NCBI RefSeq assembly: GCF_031312595.1
Contig: NZ_CP133592.1
Coordinates: 2,170,001 to 2,234,000 of the forward strand
DNA length: 64,000 nt
Direction of reading: 5' to 3'
Origin: Methanolobus sediminis
GTDB taxonomy: Archaea > Halobacteriota > Methanosarcinia > Methanosarcinales > Methanosarcinaceae
Shown: piece by piece, positions 50,848 to 60,011 of the stretch
How positions within the stretch are numbered: the stretch's first letter is position 1
Layout of the letters: each line of letters begins with the position of its first letter
Position numbers and translations under genes: made by a program
The notes under the pieces: generated by a model
The model's input: only the letters and a program-made list of their open reading frames with translations
Told to the model about the DNA's origin: nothing
Databases searched by the model: none

Positions 50848-53517
50848 TTATTCTTCTTTTTTTAGGGGTAATGTAAAGGTAAATGTGCTTCCATTTCCAG
50901 GTTCACTTTCCATGGAAATGGTACCTCCATGGAGTTCCACTATTTTTTTTACAATAGACAGACCAAGGCCGGTACCCTGATATTTTCTCGCTGTGGATGA
51001 ATCTGCCTGATAGAATGGTGTAAAGAGTTTTTTCTGCTCTTCCTGGGAAATTCCTATTCCATCATCACTGACTGATATTTTCAAAAAGTTTTCATTTGCA
51101 CTAATGTCTGCTGTAACATGCCCGCCGTTTGGTGTGAATTTGATTGCATTGCTCATAAGGTTGTAGAGTATCTGCTTAAACCTGATTTTATCAGCATATA
51201 TGGAGATGTCCTGGTTAATTTCAAAATTGAGCTCTATGTTTTTCTTTACAGCAAGAGGATCAATTATGTTGTAAACATTTTTGAGAACATCGTTCACGTC
51301 AAATGTTTCCATGTGAAGATCCATTTTTCCAGCTTCCACTTTTGAAAGGTCGAGAATATCATTAATGAGTTCTAGAAGATGCTTTCCGCTTGTAGATATG
51401 TGGTTTGCGAAACGTTGCTGTTTCTCGTTCATACTTCCGAAATCACTATCTTGAAGCATCTGGGAATAACCTATAATTGCATTGAGTGGTGTTCTGAGTT
51501 CATGACTCATTGTTGCCAGAAACTCACTTTTTGTACGGTTTGCCTGTTCTGCTTCTATTTTTGAACGTATGGTTTCTTCTTCTGCTTTTTTTCTCGTAGT
51601 TATGTCTTCCACACTGACAACTATTTTAGGTTCATCTGGCAGATCTATATACGCAGTTGAAATCAGTACATTAAGTTCAATGGCTTTCCCATTCGGGGTA
51701 AGGATGGTAGTTTTACCTTCTCTTTTATGTATATTTTTTTTAGTTAGGAATGTCTCAATGGCTGAATCCTTAAATATACATTTGATGCATTCTTTATTAG
51801 TTCCACAACCTTCTCCTTTTACTGAATTTATGCAGTTGAACACATATCCGGCTTTTAACCCGACCAGGTCTTTCTTTTTCCGCTGTAAAACTTCTACACA
51901 AGCATTATTCATATTCTCTACAACTGCTTCTTCATTAAGCAGTACCATGGGTATTGGAGCAAGATTGAAAATACTGTCAAGCATATTTTTTTGTTTTATA
52001 AGTTCCTGCTCATTTTTCCGACGTTCACTTATATCACGGGTAATTCCAAGGAAATATCTGAAATTGCCTTCACCATCAAGTATTGGATTGATGTGTATTT
52101 CAGTCCAGACTGTAGATCCATCTTTGCATGGCTGCTCAACTTCTACTATTCTGGGAGTATGTATGTTAGCTCCTTTTTTGAATTTCCGGGTAAAATTATT
52201 CCAGTTTTTCATTACCTGAACACCGGATTCATTTGCGACTCTTTTTTCAATAGGCAGTCTGGATATTTCTTCAGGTGTATAACCTCTTAGTTTCTCTACA
52301 GAAGGGCTGATGTACAGGAGCTCTCCATTAGTATTCATCATCCAGATTACGTCATTGGCATTCTCTGCTATGAGCCTGAACATTTCTTCGCTCTTTTTCA
52401 AAGCATTCTCTGTTTCTTTTCGTTCAGTAATATCGGAGCAGACGCCAATGGTTCTTAGGATTTTTCTGTTATCTCTGTCATAAACCGGAAGGCCATACTC
52501 GGTCCAGTATTTGGTCTGTCCATCTCTGGTTATCATCCTGTACTCTGTATCAAAGACATTCCCGTTTATGCGGTACTTATTAATTCTCTCCATTACTCTG
52601 GAGAGATCATCAGGGTGAACATGCTCAGACCATGAATCAAGTGTTTCTTTGATCTCTCCTGGCTCATAGCCGAGGTGTTCATCAATATCGCCAAACCATT
52701 CAACATGGTCAGTTTTCATATCCCACTCATATATCAGGTCACTAACACATTGTGCAGCTATTCTGAAGCGTTCTTCTGCTCTTTTTCTGGAATTGATGTC
52801 GCGGATAACTCCTATAAAATGCTTAAAATTCAGTTTATCATCGACTATAGGATTGACAGTAAGTTCTGCCCATATAATTTCAGAGTTTTTACAAATAATC
52901 TCTATTTCGAAAATAGGCGGCCCATTTACGATGCCTTTGCCCAATTCCGTGGCAAAATATGTGATCATGTCGACACAATAATCATATGATTCTTTTGTTA
53001 TCCATTCAGAAAGATTCTTCTTAAGGGCTTCTTCCTGTGTAAAGCCTGAGATCTTTTCGATGGAGGGGCTGAAATAGGAAAAGTTCCCTTTCATATCCAT
53101 TACAAAAATAGCATCATTTACATTTTCTGTGATTAAGCGGAACAGATCCTCTTTTTTTTCAATCAGGGAATCAAGATGGTCAAGTGCATGTTTGAGTTCG
53201 ACTTTTGAGTATGGTTCTTTAATATACCATACATTTTCTTTATCCTCAATAGTTTCAAAGAAGTGTTCATCAGGGTTTGATATTATGAAAAGAACAGGTG
53301 AATTGCTGGCAGATGCTATTTCTATTGCTTCTTTTGCATATTTTAGATCATTGTTCTCAACTCTGGTAATGAATACGAAGTCATTTCCCGATACAGGAAT
53401 TTCCGGCTTACCATTATTCATGTTACATATGGAAAACTCACAGGGTATTTCCTTTAGTTCTCCTTTAAGCCGACCATGACTTTTATCTGTAAAGTTGAGA
53501 ATTATCACTTTAATCAT
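50848..53517 (-). CDS. Hybrid sensor kinase: pseudo-receiver, four PAS domains, histidine kinase
   Basis: An 889-residue kinase without membrane helices. Residues 1-120 look like a receiver fold but lack the phospho-Asp pattern. Four PAS domains follow (about 122-245, 248-368, 375-500, 508-643). PAS4 contains a cysteine cluster (Cys 562, 571, 577, 580), possibly for a metal or heme. HisKA has FLATMSHELRTPLN with His 672, and the ATPase domain has DGIGIS and QGTGLGLSIVKKI. It is cytosolic and may sense redox or small ligands. It is not adjacent to a receiver gene, but the response regulator lies 4 kb away on the same strand. Confidence 0.93.
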   Translation of the reverse strand: MIKVIILNFTDKSHGRLKGELKEIPCEFSICNMNNGKPEIPVSGNDFVFITRVENNDLKYAKEAIEIASASNSPVLFIISNPDEHFFETIEDKENVWYIKEPYSKVELKHALDHLDSLIEKKEDLFRLITENVNDAIFVMDMKGNFSYFSPSIEKISGFTQEEALKKNLSEWITKESYDYCVDMITYFATELGKGIVNGPPIFEIEIICKNSEIIWAELTVNPIVDDKLNFKHFIGVIRDINSRKRAEERFRIAAQCVSDLIYEWDMKTDHVEWFGDIDEHLGYEPGEIKETLDSWSEHVHPDDLSRVMERINKYRINGNVFDTEYRMITRDGQTKYWTEYGLPVYDRDNRKILRTIGVCSDITERKETENALKKSEEMFRLIAENANDVIWMMNTNGELLYISPSVEKLRGYTPEEISRLPIEKRVANESGVQVMKNWNNFTRKFKKGANIHTPRIVEVEQPCKDGSTVWTEIHINPILDGEGNFRYFLGITRDISERRKNEQELIKQKNMLDSIFNLAPIPMVLLNEEAVVENMNNACVEVLQRKKKDLVGLKAGYVFNCINSVKGEGCGTNKECIKCIFKDSAIETFLTKKNIHKREGKTTILTPNGKAIELNVLISTAYIDLPDEPKIVVSVEDITTRKKAEEETIRSKIEAEQANRTKSEFLATMSHELRTPLNAIIGYSQMLQDSDFGSMNEKQQRFANHISTSGKHLLELINDILDLSKVEAGKMDLHMETFDVNDVLKNVYNIIDPLAVKKNIELNFEINQDISIYADKIRFKQILYNLMSNAIKFTPNGGHVTADISANENFLKISVSDDGIGISQEEQKKLFTPFYQADSSTARKYQGTGLGLSIVKKIVELHGGTISMESEPGNGSTFTFTLPLKKEE

Positions 53518-53625
53518 TTTTACCAGTTATTCCCTTGCTGTGGACAATTTCAAGAGAGAAATCATGATGGTATTTTATGTAAACATATTATATAATACTA
53601 AACGATACAAATATATGCTGATATT

Positions 53626-54225
53626 TTATTCGGCAGTAGCTGTAGTTGCCATGATAACTACCAGCTTTTCAAAAGAGCATTTTTCGCTGGAAATAACCTG
53701 TGCTTTGAATGAGTATTCTTCCATTTCTTCAATCACTTCATCTATGCCTGTAAGTGATGAGACCAGCATAAGAATGAATCCATAAGGTTTGAGGTAGTTG
53801 CTGACCTGCTGCATAAAAGGTTCTATATCATTGCGTCCGTCAACACCACCGTCAAAGGCATAGTTCAGCCATCCTGGTACTTTTTCATCTTCGGCCGTAG
53901 GAAGATAAGGGGGGTTGAATATCACAACGTCAAATTGTTTTTTCCCTTTCAGACCGGCAAACATGTCCGTTCTTATCACGTTTATTCCGTTAGACTTCGC
54001 ACATTTTGCTGCAATAGGACTTATCTCAGTGGCTGTAAGGATGATATTTCTATTGGCTTTCAGGACTGCAGATACAAAACCAGTTCCTGTTCCAATTTCC
54101 AGGACGTTCATTCCGTCTTTGACAAGTTCAAGAGCAGTATCTGCAAGTAAATATGAATCTTCGGCGGGTTCATAAACCTGCTCGGCTAACTTTACCTTTG
54201 CATTTCTGTGTTCAATCGTAACCAT
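53626..54225 (-). CDS. HemK2/Mtq2-like release-factor glutamine methyltransferase
   Basis: A 199-residue class I methyltransferase: QVYEPAEDSYLLAD, LEIGTGTGFVSAVL (AdoMet loop) and the glutamine/adenine methyltransferase motif NPPYLP. The order NPPY with the short length fits the Mtq2/HemK2 family, which modifies the GGQ glutamine of archaeal/eukaryotic release factor 1. It is the last gene of the RNA-related minus-strand run, ten bases after ksgA. Confidence 0.88.
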   Translation of the reverse strand: MVTIEHRNAKVKLAEQVYEPAEDSYLLADTALELVKDGMNVLEIGTGTGFVSAVLKANRNIILTATEISPIAAKCAKSNGINVIRTDMFAGLKGKKQFDVVIFNPPYLPTAEDEKVPGWLNYAFDGGVDGRNDIEPFMQQVSNYLKPYGFILMLVSSLTGIDEVIEEMEEYSFKAQVISSEKCSFEKLVVIMATTATAE

Positions 54226-54234
54226 GGATAAATG

Positions 54235-55044
54235 TTATTTCTGTTTATGTCTGAACATTATATTTGCAAGTTCTGCGAATTGTTCCGGTTCAAGATTTTC
54301 CGGTCTTTTGTCAAGCAATTCCTGTGGTAATTCATTAATGAATTCCTTCATATCGTCAATACCCAGAAGCTGCTTGTTTCTGAGAATGGAATTTCTCATC
54401 TTCTTTCGTCTCTGTCCGAAAACTGCAGTGACAAAATCAAGGAAATATTTCTCGTCCAGGACTTCAAAATGAGCAGGACGTGGTTTTATTTCCACAACAG
54501 CAGAGAGCACTTCAGGAGGGGGTGAGAATGCTCCTCTTGGTATCTTCATTATCATTGAAGTGTCTGCAAAATAGTGTGCATTGACCGACAGGCGGCTGTA
54601 ATCCTTTGAATTGGCATGGGATACCAGTCTCTGTGCAAATTCATATTGGTACATCAGGATTGCCAGTTTAAAATCGTATTTGAACAGCTTGAATGTTATT
54701 TCAGATGATATTGAGTAAGGAAGATTAGCAACAACTTTGTCAAAAGGCGGGAAATCAACGTCAAGCACATCTCCTTGTATGAGTGTGAAATTCTCAGGCT
54801 CGCCAAAACGGTCCTTTAGTACATAAACAAGCTCAGGGTCTCTTTCGATTGCAATGACATGCCCGGCTTTTGCCATAAGTCTTTCAGTGAGATTTCCGAT
54901 ACCTGCACCGATCTCCAGTATGGTCTCATGAGGTTGTATGTCTGCGGCATCGACAATCCTGTCAAGGATTCTTTCGTCGATCAAAAAATGCTGGTCATGG
55001 TATCCACCACGGATGCCATATTTTCTGAGTATCTCATAAACCAA
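54235..55044 (-). CDS. ksgA: rRNA adenine dimethyltransferase KsgA/Dim1
   Basis: A 269-residue KsgA: QHFLIDERILDRIVDAAD, LEIGAGIGNLTERL, VVANLPYSISSEITF (motif IV NLPY), and a C-terminal domain with GQRRKKMRNSIL. It makes the two dimethyladenosines near the 3' end of 16S rRNA, a late step of 30S assembly. It is preceded at 15 bases by a DUF655 gene and followed by the HemK2 gene, the usual archaeal order. Confidence 0.95.
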   Translation of the reverse strand: MVYEILRKYGIRGGYHDQHFLIDERILDRIVDAADIQPHETILEIGAGIGNLTERLMAKAGHVIAIERDPELVYVLKDRFGEPENFTLIQGDVLDVDFPPFDKVVANLPYSISSEITFKLFKYDFKLAILMYQYEFAQRLVSHANSKDYSRLSVNAHYFADTSMIMKIPRGAFSPPPEVLSAVVEIKPRPAHFEVLDEKYFLDFVTAVFGQRRKKMRNSILRNKQLLGIDDMKEFINELPQELLDKRPENLEPEQFAELANIMFRHKQK

Positions 55045-55058
55045 GGAACGAACACCTT

Positions 55059-55655
55059 TTAATGAGTGCGTGGACGGCGTGAAGGGGTTGTGAAAAGCCT
55101 GTATTTGATATTTTCATCTTTCAGCTCTTCTATTATCCTGTTCACAATGACCTTCTCAGGGGAATGAACTCCTCCCACTCTTTCATGCAGTTCAGCAAGG
55201 GTCTTAAAAGTTCCTTTCTTCCTTTCATCTATAATGGCCCACATAAGTTTCTTCCCTATTCCTGGAAGTAATTCAAGCATATGTAGCCTGTTTGTGATTG
55301 GATGTGCATCGTTAAAGAACTGTACAAACCTGTCCTCGTGGTGTTTAATGGTCATTTCCAGAATGTACGGCAACTCAAGCTGAGCTCCGTGGCTTAGATC
55401 TGTATATGTGATACGGTGCTTTACATGGTCAATAAGATCCCTGTCACCATCACCTATGTAAACTCTTGACTGTATGTCAGGTACTCTTCCTTCCTTTGGC
55501 ACAAGCTCCATCAGAACGAAATGGTTTTCTCCGACTGCCTGGACAAGAGGTTTCTTTTGATATGAAGGGCGTTTATCGTCGGCGCTTCCATATGGAAGAT
55601 AATCTAAAATCCATGCGTACTCTTCTTTCTCAGGTGGTTTTCCCCTTGCTTGCAT
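55059..55655 (-). CDS. DUF655 RNA-related protein
   Basis: A 198-residue DUF655 protein: EEYAWILDYLPYGSADDKRP, VYIGDGDRDLIDHVKHRI, and a helix-hairpin-helix LLPGIGKKLMWAIIDERKKG with GGVHSPEKVIVNRI. The C-terminal part is likely nucleic-acid binding. The family is always near L21e, RpoF and KsgA. Its function is unknown. 84 bases lie between it and rpoF. Confidence 0.88.
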   Translation of the reverse strand: MQARGKPPEKEEYAWILDYLPYGSADDKRPSYQKKPLVQAVGENHFVLMELVPKEGRVPDIQSRVYIGDGDRDLIDHVKHRITYTDLSHGAQLELPYILEMTIKHHEDRFVQFFNDAHPITNRLHMLELLPGIGKKLMWAIIDERKKGTFKTLAELHERVGGVHSPEKVIVNRIIEELKDENIKYRLFTTPSRRPRTH

Positions 55656-55738
55656 ATATTCATTCCCTCCTGTGGCATACCTGCTGCTACTGCTGCAACT
55701 TCTCTCGATGTAAAAAAAGGGGTGTATCGAATATAAAT

Positions 55739-56092
55739 CTAATCCATTGCTTCTTCAACAAGGTTTAGCATTTCATCGAGTTCTTCTTCTGTAAGTGTGA
55801 ATCTTTCCTTTGCGTAAAGTGATCTGAGCTCATCTCTTGACTGTGGCATGATATCTGCAATTCTGATTGCAATCTCAGGTTTCATTTTTTCCAGTTCAAG
55901 AAGTTTATTTACAAGATCCCTTGCTTTTTCCGGTGTTGTCTTTGAGAACATCTCTGCATGGTTGATAGCTTTGCGTAGTTCATAGCCCAACTCTTCCTCA
56001 TTGTTGAGGCGTTCTTCCATAATCTCGTGCAGCATACCCTTTACTTCAGACAGGGTCAACAACTCTTCACTAAGAACTTCTTTTACTATCAT
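55739..56092 (-). CDS. rpoF: RNA polymerase subunit F (Rpb4-like)
   Basis: A 117-residue all-helical Rpb4 homologue: EVLSEELLTLSEVKGMLHEIMEER, LGYELRKAINHAEMFSKT, and the HRDC-like tail LTEEELDEMLNLVEEA. With RpoE it forms the stalk of RNA polymerase. It is next to L21e in nearly all archaea, as here (164 bases). Confidence 0.93.
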   Translation of the reverse strand: MIVKEVLSEELLTLSEVKGMLHEIMEERLNNEEELGYELRKAINHAEMFSKTTPEKARDLVNKLLELEKMKPEIAIRIADIMPQSRDELRSLYAKERFTLTEEELDEMLNLVEEAMD

Positions 56093-56255
56093 TGATATAC
56101 ACTCTATGCATTAGTTAGATTAGGCCACATTGGAATGGCATATGATTACAAGATTAAATCCAGGGATAAAATATTATCGCTAAATATATGCAGTAAAGAT
56201 ACATCTAACGATAAATAAAGGTAATCCAGGTACAATGCCTGAATTTTCTATGAAT

Positions 56256-56549
56256 TTAGTATTTCTGTGGTTTAAGGTGCTGTGGAAGGGATATAAGTTC
56301 CTTCATTGCGTTTCCGTCCCTTATCTGCAGGATGTAGGCACGTCCGCGCTGTCCGAGAACTTTTCCTGTCTTTCCCTGGAACCTTGCATGTGGCATTCCC
56401 TTCTGTACGCTTGGGTCGATGTCGATGTGGACCATCTGACCGCAGTCGAATTCCTGAATTGCCTTGCTTACTGGTGAAAGTCCTCTTTCTCTTGAGGTCT
56501 TCTTTAACTTGTATCTTGTGCAGTGTTTTTCACCGTGTGATGTTGCCAT
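56256..56549 (-). CDS. rpl21e: Ribosomal protein L21e
   Basis: A 97-residue eL21: [66 protein letters not shown] use ATG 56549 with GGAGG nine bases ahead; the frame extends upstream to 56615, but those residues ([15 protein letters not shown]) are not part of the family. It opens the rpoF-DUF655-ksgA group, downstream of Pus10. Confidence 0.95.
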   Translation of the reverse strand: MATSHGEKHCTRYKLKKTSRERGLSPVSKAIQEFDCGQMVHIDIDPSVQKGMPHARFQGKTGKVLGQRGRAYILQIRDGNAMKELISLPQHLKPQKY

Positions 56550-56615
56550 GATTATTTTCCTCCATTGAAAATATGATTTTAATATATGAATTGTATGTGA
56601 GTCCTTATGGCTCAT

Positions 56616-57908
56616 TTATATGTCTACTTTAATGACGTTGAGTTCATCAACCTTTGCCTGAATGCCCAGAAGTCCTGTAAGACTCGGTTCTGTTCTTCCA
56701 TCATCTCCTGATGTAAGTTCCTTGACATACAGACCGCCATCACAATGCACTTCAATGATAGCGAATTCCTCTGTTTTCTCAACGAGCTTCATGTTGTGAA
56801 CATATCGTTTCCTGACAAGATCCGCTCTTCTATGGGCCACTCTCTGCGGAGTCCTCTGATGTATCTGCACTCCGATAAGTGAATTTATAGCATCTTCCAG
56901 TTTGTCCGTGGAAACAGGCTCTTTGAATGTAACTTTAAGGTTATAAACTTTATCCGCCTTTGAGGATTTCAGGGTCTCAATTACTGCCTTCTCTACAATT
57001 TTAAGCCCTTCAACTTCAACTTTCCCATCTGCAAACTCGTTAATCCTCTTTTCAAGTTCCCAGACATCTATACTGCGTATTTTCGGACTAACGGCTTCTA
57101 CTACAAATGGTCTTCCGGTACCAAGCATAAGCGCATCGATATCTTCCCTGCCGGCACCATGGAACTTAGAATCCATTGCTTCTGTCATCTCAATAAGTTC
57201 CTTGCCTATGAGTTCATCCACTGATTCAGGATATTGTTTGCCGGTGTTGTCACATTGCTCGCATCCCCTGCCGCCACAGTTTCTGCATGGCCATCTTGTC
57301 TGTGGAATTCCTCTGACAAGTTTCCTGTATCTTCCCTGTATGTAGAGTGATTTAACCTGCACACTTGTCCTTTCTTCCGCGATATCAAGGGTTATAACAA
57401 GATCCGGCCTCTCAAATTCCACTTCTTTGCCGATGCGTGCGGAAATAAGCTTGCCGACCTCACGGTTCATTTCAGTCTTGAACTGCTCGGCCTGTGTAAC
57501 GCCGCATTCGCTCCAGAGTATTTCCTCGTTTTCCCCAATGAGCCCGCTGACCTTTGTACCAACCAGGATTGTTGAATACTCCCTGTCTCCGATGCTTTCC
57601 ACCGCTCTGTCTGCCCACAAGTCAAGGTTTTCGAAAATCCCCAGGCATACCCAGCATTTCTCATCCTCACCTTCTATCTTCAATGTTTTTCTGGCATATT
57701 TGCTGCTCTTTGCCAGTTCTTCAAGAAGGGAATCATCACCTGATTCCTTGAACATTGCATCGCCTTCCATAGCCAGGGCCAGCTTTATAGCCTGTCCTCT
57801 TTCAACATTGGTAAGGCCAGTGGATAATTTGGCGAACTGCCTGCCCATACAATGGTCGCAGATGGGGCCTTCTTCAATTATTTTCTTAGCGGTTTCAAGT
57901 ATGCTCAT
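56616..57908 (-). CDS. pus10: tRNA pseudouridine(54/55) synthase Pus10
   Basis: A 430-residue Pus10: N-terminal THUMP-like part with zinc cysteines (CDHCMGRQF, CWVCLGIF), the CRNCGGRGCEQCDNTGKQ insertion, catalytic Asp in GAGREDIDALMLGTGRPFV, HQRTPQRVAHRRADLVRKRYV, and a C-terminal TSGDDGRTEPSLTGLLG. It makes pseudouridine at tRNA position 55, and 54, in archaea. The gene for TrmY, which methylates pseudouridine 54, is the next gene upstream on the same strand, 81 bases away. Confidence 0.94.
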   Translation of the reverse strand: MSILETAKKIIEEGPICDHCMGRQFAKLSTGLTNVERGQAIKLALAMEGDAMFKESGDDSLLEELAKSSKYARKTLKIEGEDEKCWVCLGIFENLDLWADRAVESIGDREYSTILVGTKVSGLIGENEEILWSECGVTQAEQFKTEMNREVGKLISARIGKEVEFERPDLVITLDIAEERTSVQVKSLYIQGRYRKLVRGIPQTRWPCRNCGGRGCEQCDNTGKQYPESVDELIGKELIEMTEAMDSKFHGAGREDIDALMLGTGRPFVVEAVSPKIRSIDVWELEKRINEFADGKVEVEGLKIVEKAVIETLKSSKADKVYNLKVTFKEPVSTDKLEDAINSLIGVQIHQRTPQRVAHRRADLVRKRYVHNMKLVEKTEEFAIIEVHCDGGLYVKELTSGDDGRTEPSLTGLLGIQAKVDELNVIKVDI

Positions 57909-57989
57909 TGGATCACTTTGTAGTATATTATATGGAAGATTTAGGGTTTGATGAAATAGGTACTATGTAATATAACCTTTTTTGACTAT

Positions 57990-58586
57990 TTATGCTTCTT
58001 TCCTGTCAAGTTCATTGTGGATGATTATCATGCAATGGTCTGAGTGCAGGGAAATGGGTCCTATGTTAAGGGTGCATTTTGCAACCTTATCTATCATTTC
58101 CTCTTCCTCTTCGGTAACTCCCATGTGGTCACCAAGGACAAACACAGCATCAGCGTTAAGTTCGGAGTATTCCCTGATATCCTCGCCATCTTCTCTAAGG
58201 TAATAAATATCCCTGCCTGCCTCATTGAATTCTTTGAGCAGCTCTTCCAGTCCTGCACGACGTATAAATACTCCCGGAGTAGACTGTATCTCATACTCAA
58301 TTGCATCTTTTTCCAATGCTTTCTTGATAAGGGAGCCACTGCTTCTCTCATCAGGATTGAGGTATTTAAGTTTCTCACCATTGAACCTGACTATTTTAGC
58401 AGGGTCCGGTTCTCCCTGAAGCACAAGGTGGACATTCACATCACGCCTCATTCCGTGTGAAAGGAAAAGGGCTGAATTGACACATCTGCAGAGAATGTCC
58501 ATTCTTCCGGCAGAGCCTGGAAGGTCGTTTAAGGAGAAATCTCCGCTTGTCATTGCTTTATGTCCTATTATCACAAAATCTTTCAT
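57990..58586 (-). CDS. trmY: tRNA pseudouridine(54)-N1-methyltransferase TrmY
   Basis: A 198-residue SPOUT methyltransferase: FVIIGHKAMTSGDFSLNDLPGSAGRMDILCRCVNSALFLSHG, and the C-terminal knot segment DAVFVLGDHMGVTEEEE...LNIGPISLHSDHC. It turns pseudouridine 54 into N1-methylpseudouridine, the archaeal stand-in for ribothymidine. It works on the product of Pus10, encoded next door. Confidence 0.95.
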   Translation of the reverse strand: MKDFVIIGHKAMTSGDFSLNDLPGSAGRMDILCRCVNSALFLSHGMRRDVNVHLVLQGEPDPAKIVRFNGEKLKYLNPDERSSGSLIKKALEKDAIEYEIQSTPGVFIRRAGLEELLKEFNEAGRDIYYLREDGEDIREYSELNADAVFVLGDHMGVTEEEEEMIDKVAKCTLNIGPISLHSDHCMIIIHNELDRKEA

Positions 58587-58637
58587 TGAATTTCCTCAGT
58601 TATAATTGATTATTTGAATTCCTGTTTGTAGTATGGA

Positions 58638-59933
58638 TCAGTTCTCGCCTTTCAGCAGCATCTTTGCAAGGGCTGCTGCTATCTGGCGATAATCCATATC
58701 GTCGGATGCTATGCCAGCAACGAAATCATCATATTTATCAAGCTTACCACGCCTGATAAGCATTTTAATCTCATCTGCAACCCTGTTCTCTTTTATATCC
58801 TCTATGTCACGGTTGCTTGGAAGTTCCCTTTTATCAATGGCAGTATTAGTGGTCCCTTCTATGGTTTCCAGTTTTGCCTTTTCTTTTGTAGTTACAAAGC
58901 TATATGCAAGTCCGGGTCTGCCGGCACGTGCTGTCCTTCCTATCCGGTGTACGTATATTTCAGGGTCATGCGGCAGGTCATAATTAAAGACCACTTCAAT
59001 ATTATCGACATCGATGCCCCTTGCAGCAACATCAGTGGCAATAAGGATGCCTATGTCCTCATCCCTGAATTTGTTCATGCGCTGCTCTCTCTTATTTTGT
59101 TTGACATCTCCGTGGAGTGCATCTGCAGGATATCCTCTGGAGCGCAGCTTGATGACAAGTTTGTCAACTTCTTTCTTGGTATTACAAAAGACAAGCGCTG
59201 ATTTGATGTTCTCAGCTTCCAGAAGTCTTCTAAGGGATTCCGGTTTTGCGTTGTCCTTCACTTCAAAATAATATTGTTTCACCTGGGGAACTGTCATTTT
59301 TTCCTGTACAACTTTAATATGTACGGGATTATTCTGATACATCTCTGTCAGTTTTAGTATTGGTTCCGGCATTGTTGCTGAGAAAAGAAGTGTCTGCCTG
59401 TCTGTCGGTGTGCTGTTAAGTATTCTCTCTATATCGTCCCTGAAACCCATATTAAGCATTTCATCTGCTTCATCAAGCACGACAATTCCAATATCGTCTG
59501 TATGGAAGTTTTCTCTTTCCAGGTGGTCAATTATTCTTCCGGGTGTCCCCACAACAATCTGTGCACCATTTTTCAGGCCATTTGCCTGTGACTCCATTGC
59601 GGCTCCGCCGTAAACAGGCAAAATTTGCATTTCCTGGATGTATTTTGCAAGTTTCCCCAGTTCTTCAGCTACCTGTATCGCAAGTTCTCTTGTCGGACAA
59701 AGTACAAGTGCCTGAGTTTTTCTCTTGTCTGGCTCAAGCATTTCCATAAGAGGTATGCCAAAGGCTGCAGTCTTGCCGGTTCCTGTCTGTGCATGGCCAA
59801 TAACATCTTTACCATCCATTATTGCAGGGATACATTTCTCCTGGATCTCTGTTGCTTTCCTGAAACCCATTTCACGGATACTTTTCCTTATTTCCTTTGA
59901 CAGGTAAAGGCCTTTGAAAAATTCTGCTTCCAT
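58638..59933 (-). CDS. DEAD-box RNA helicase
   Basis: A 431-residue helicase with all motifs: Q motif (MGFRKATEIQEKCIP), AQTGTGKTAAFG, PTRELA, VLDEADEMLNMGF, FSATMP, VFCNTKKEVDKL, TDVAARGIDVDN, HRIGRTARAGRPG. The C-terminal extension is short (RGKLDKYDDFVAG), so it is the minimal type similar to cold-induced DeaD helicases of Methanosarcinaceae. It probably aids RNA unwinding at low temperature or RNA decay. It lies upstream of trmY on the same strand. Confidence 0.95.
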   Translation of the reverse strand: MEAEFFKGLYLSKEIRKSIREMGFRKATEIQEKCIPAIMDGKDVIGHAQTGTGKTAAFGIPLMEMLEPDKRKTQALVLCPTRELAIQVAEELGKLAKYIQEMQILPVYGGAAMESQANGLKNGAQIVVGTPGRIIDHLERENFHTDDIGIVVLDEADEMLNMGFRDDIERILNSTPTDRQTLLFSATMPEPILKLTEMYQNNPVHIKVVQEKMTVPQVKQYYFEVKDNAKPESLRRLLEAENIKSALVFCNTKKEVDKLVIKLRSRGYPADALHGDVKQNKREQRMNKFRDEDIGILIATDVAARGIDVDNIEVVFNYDLPHDPEIYVHRIGRTARAGRPGLAYSFVTTKEKAKLETIEGTTNTAIDKRELPSNRDIEDIKENRVADEIKMLIRRGKLDKYDDFVAGIASDDMDYRQIAAALAKMLLKGEN

Positions 59934-60011
59934 TTTATCTTCACTCTTGTAGATGCCTGTGAATTTACTTCTGTACAGTATGTTCCGGGCAAGTATAATT
60001 ATTATCTAGTA

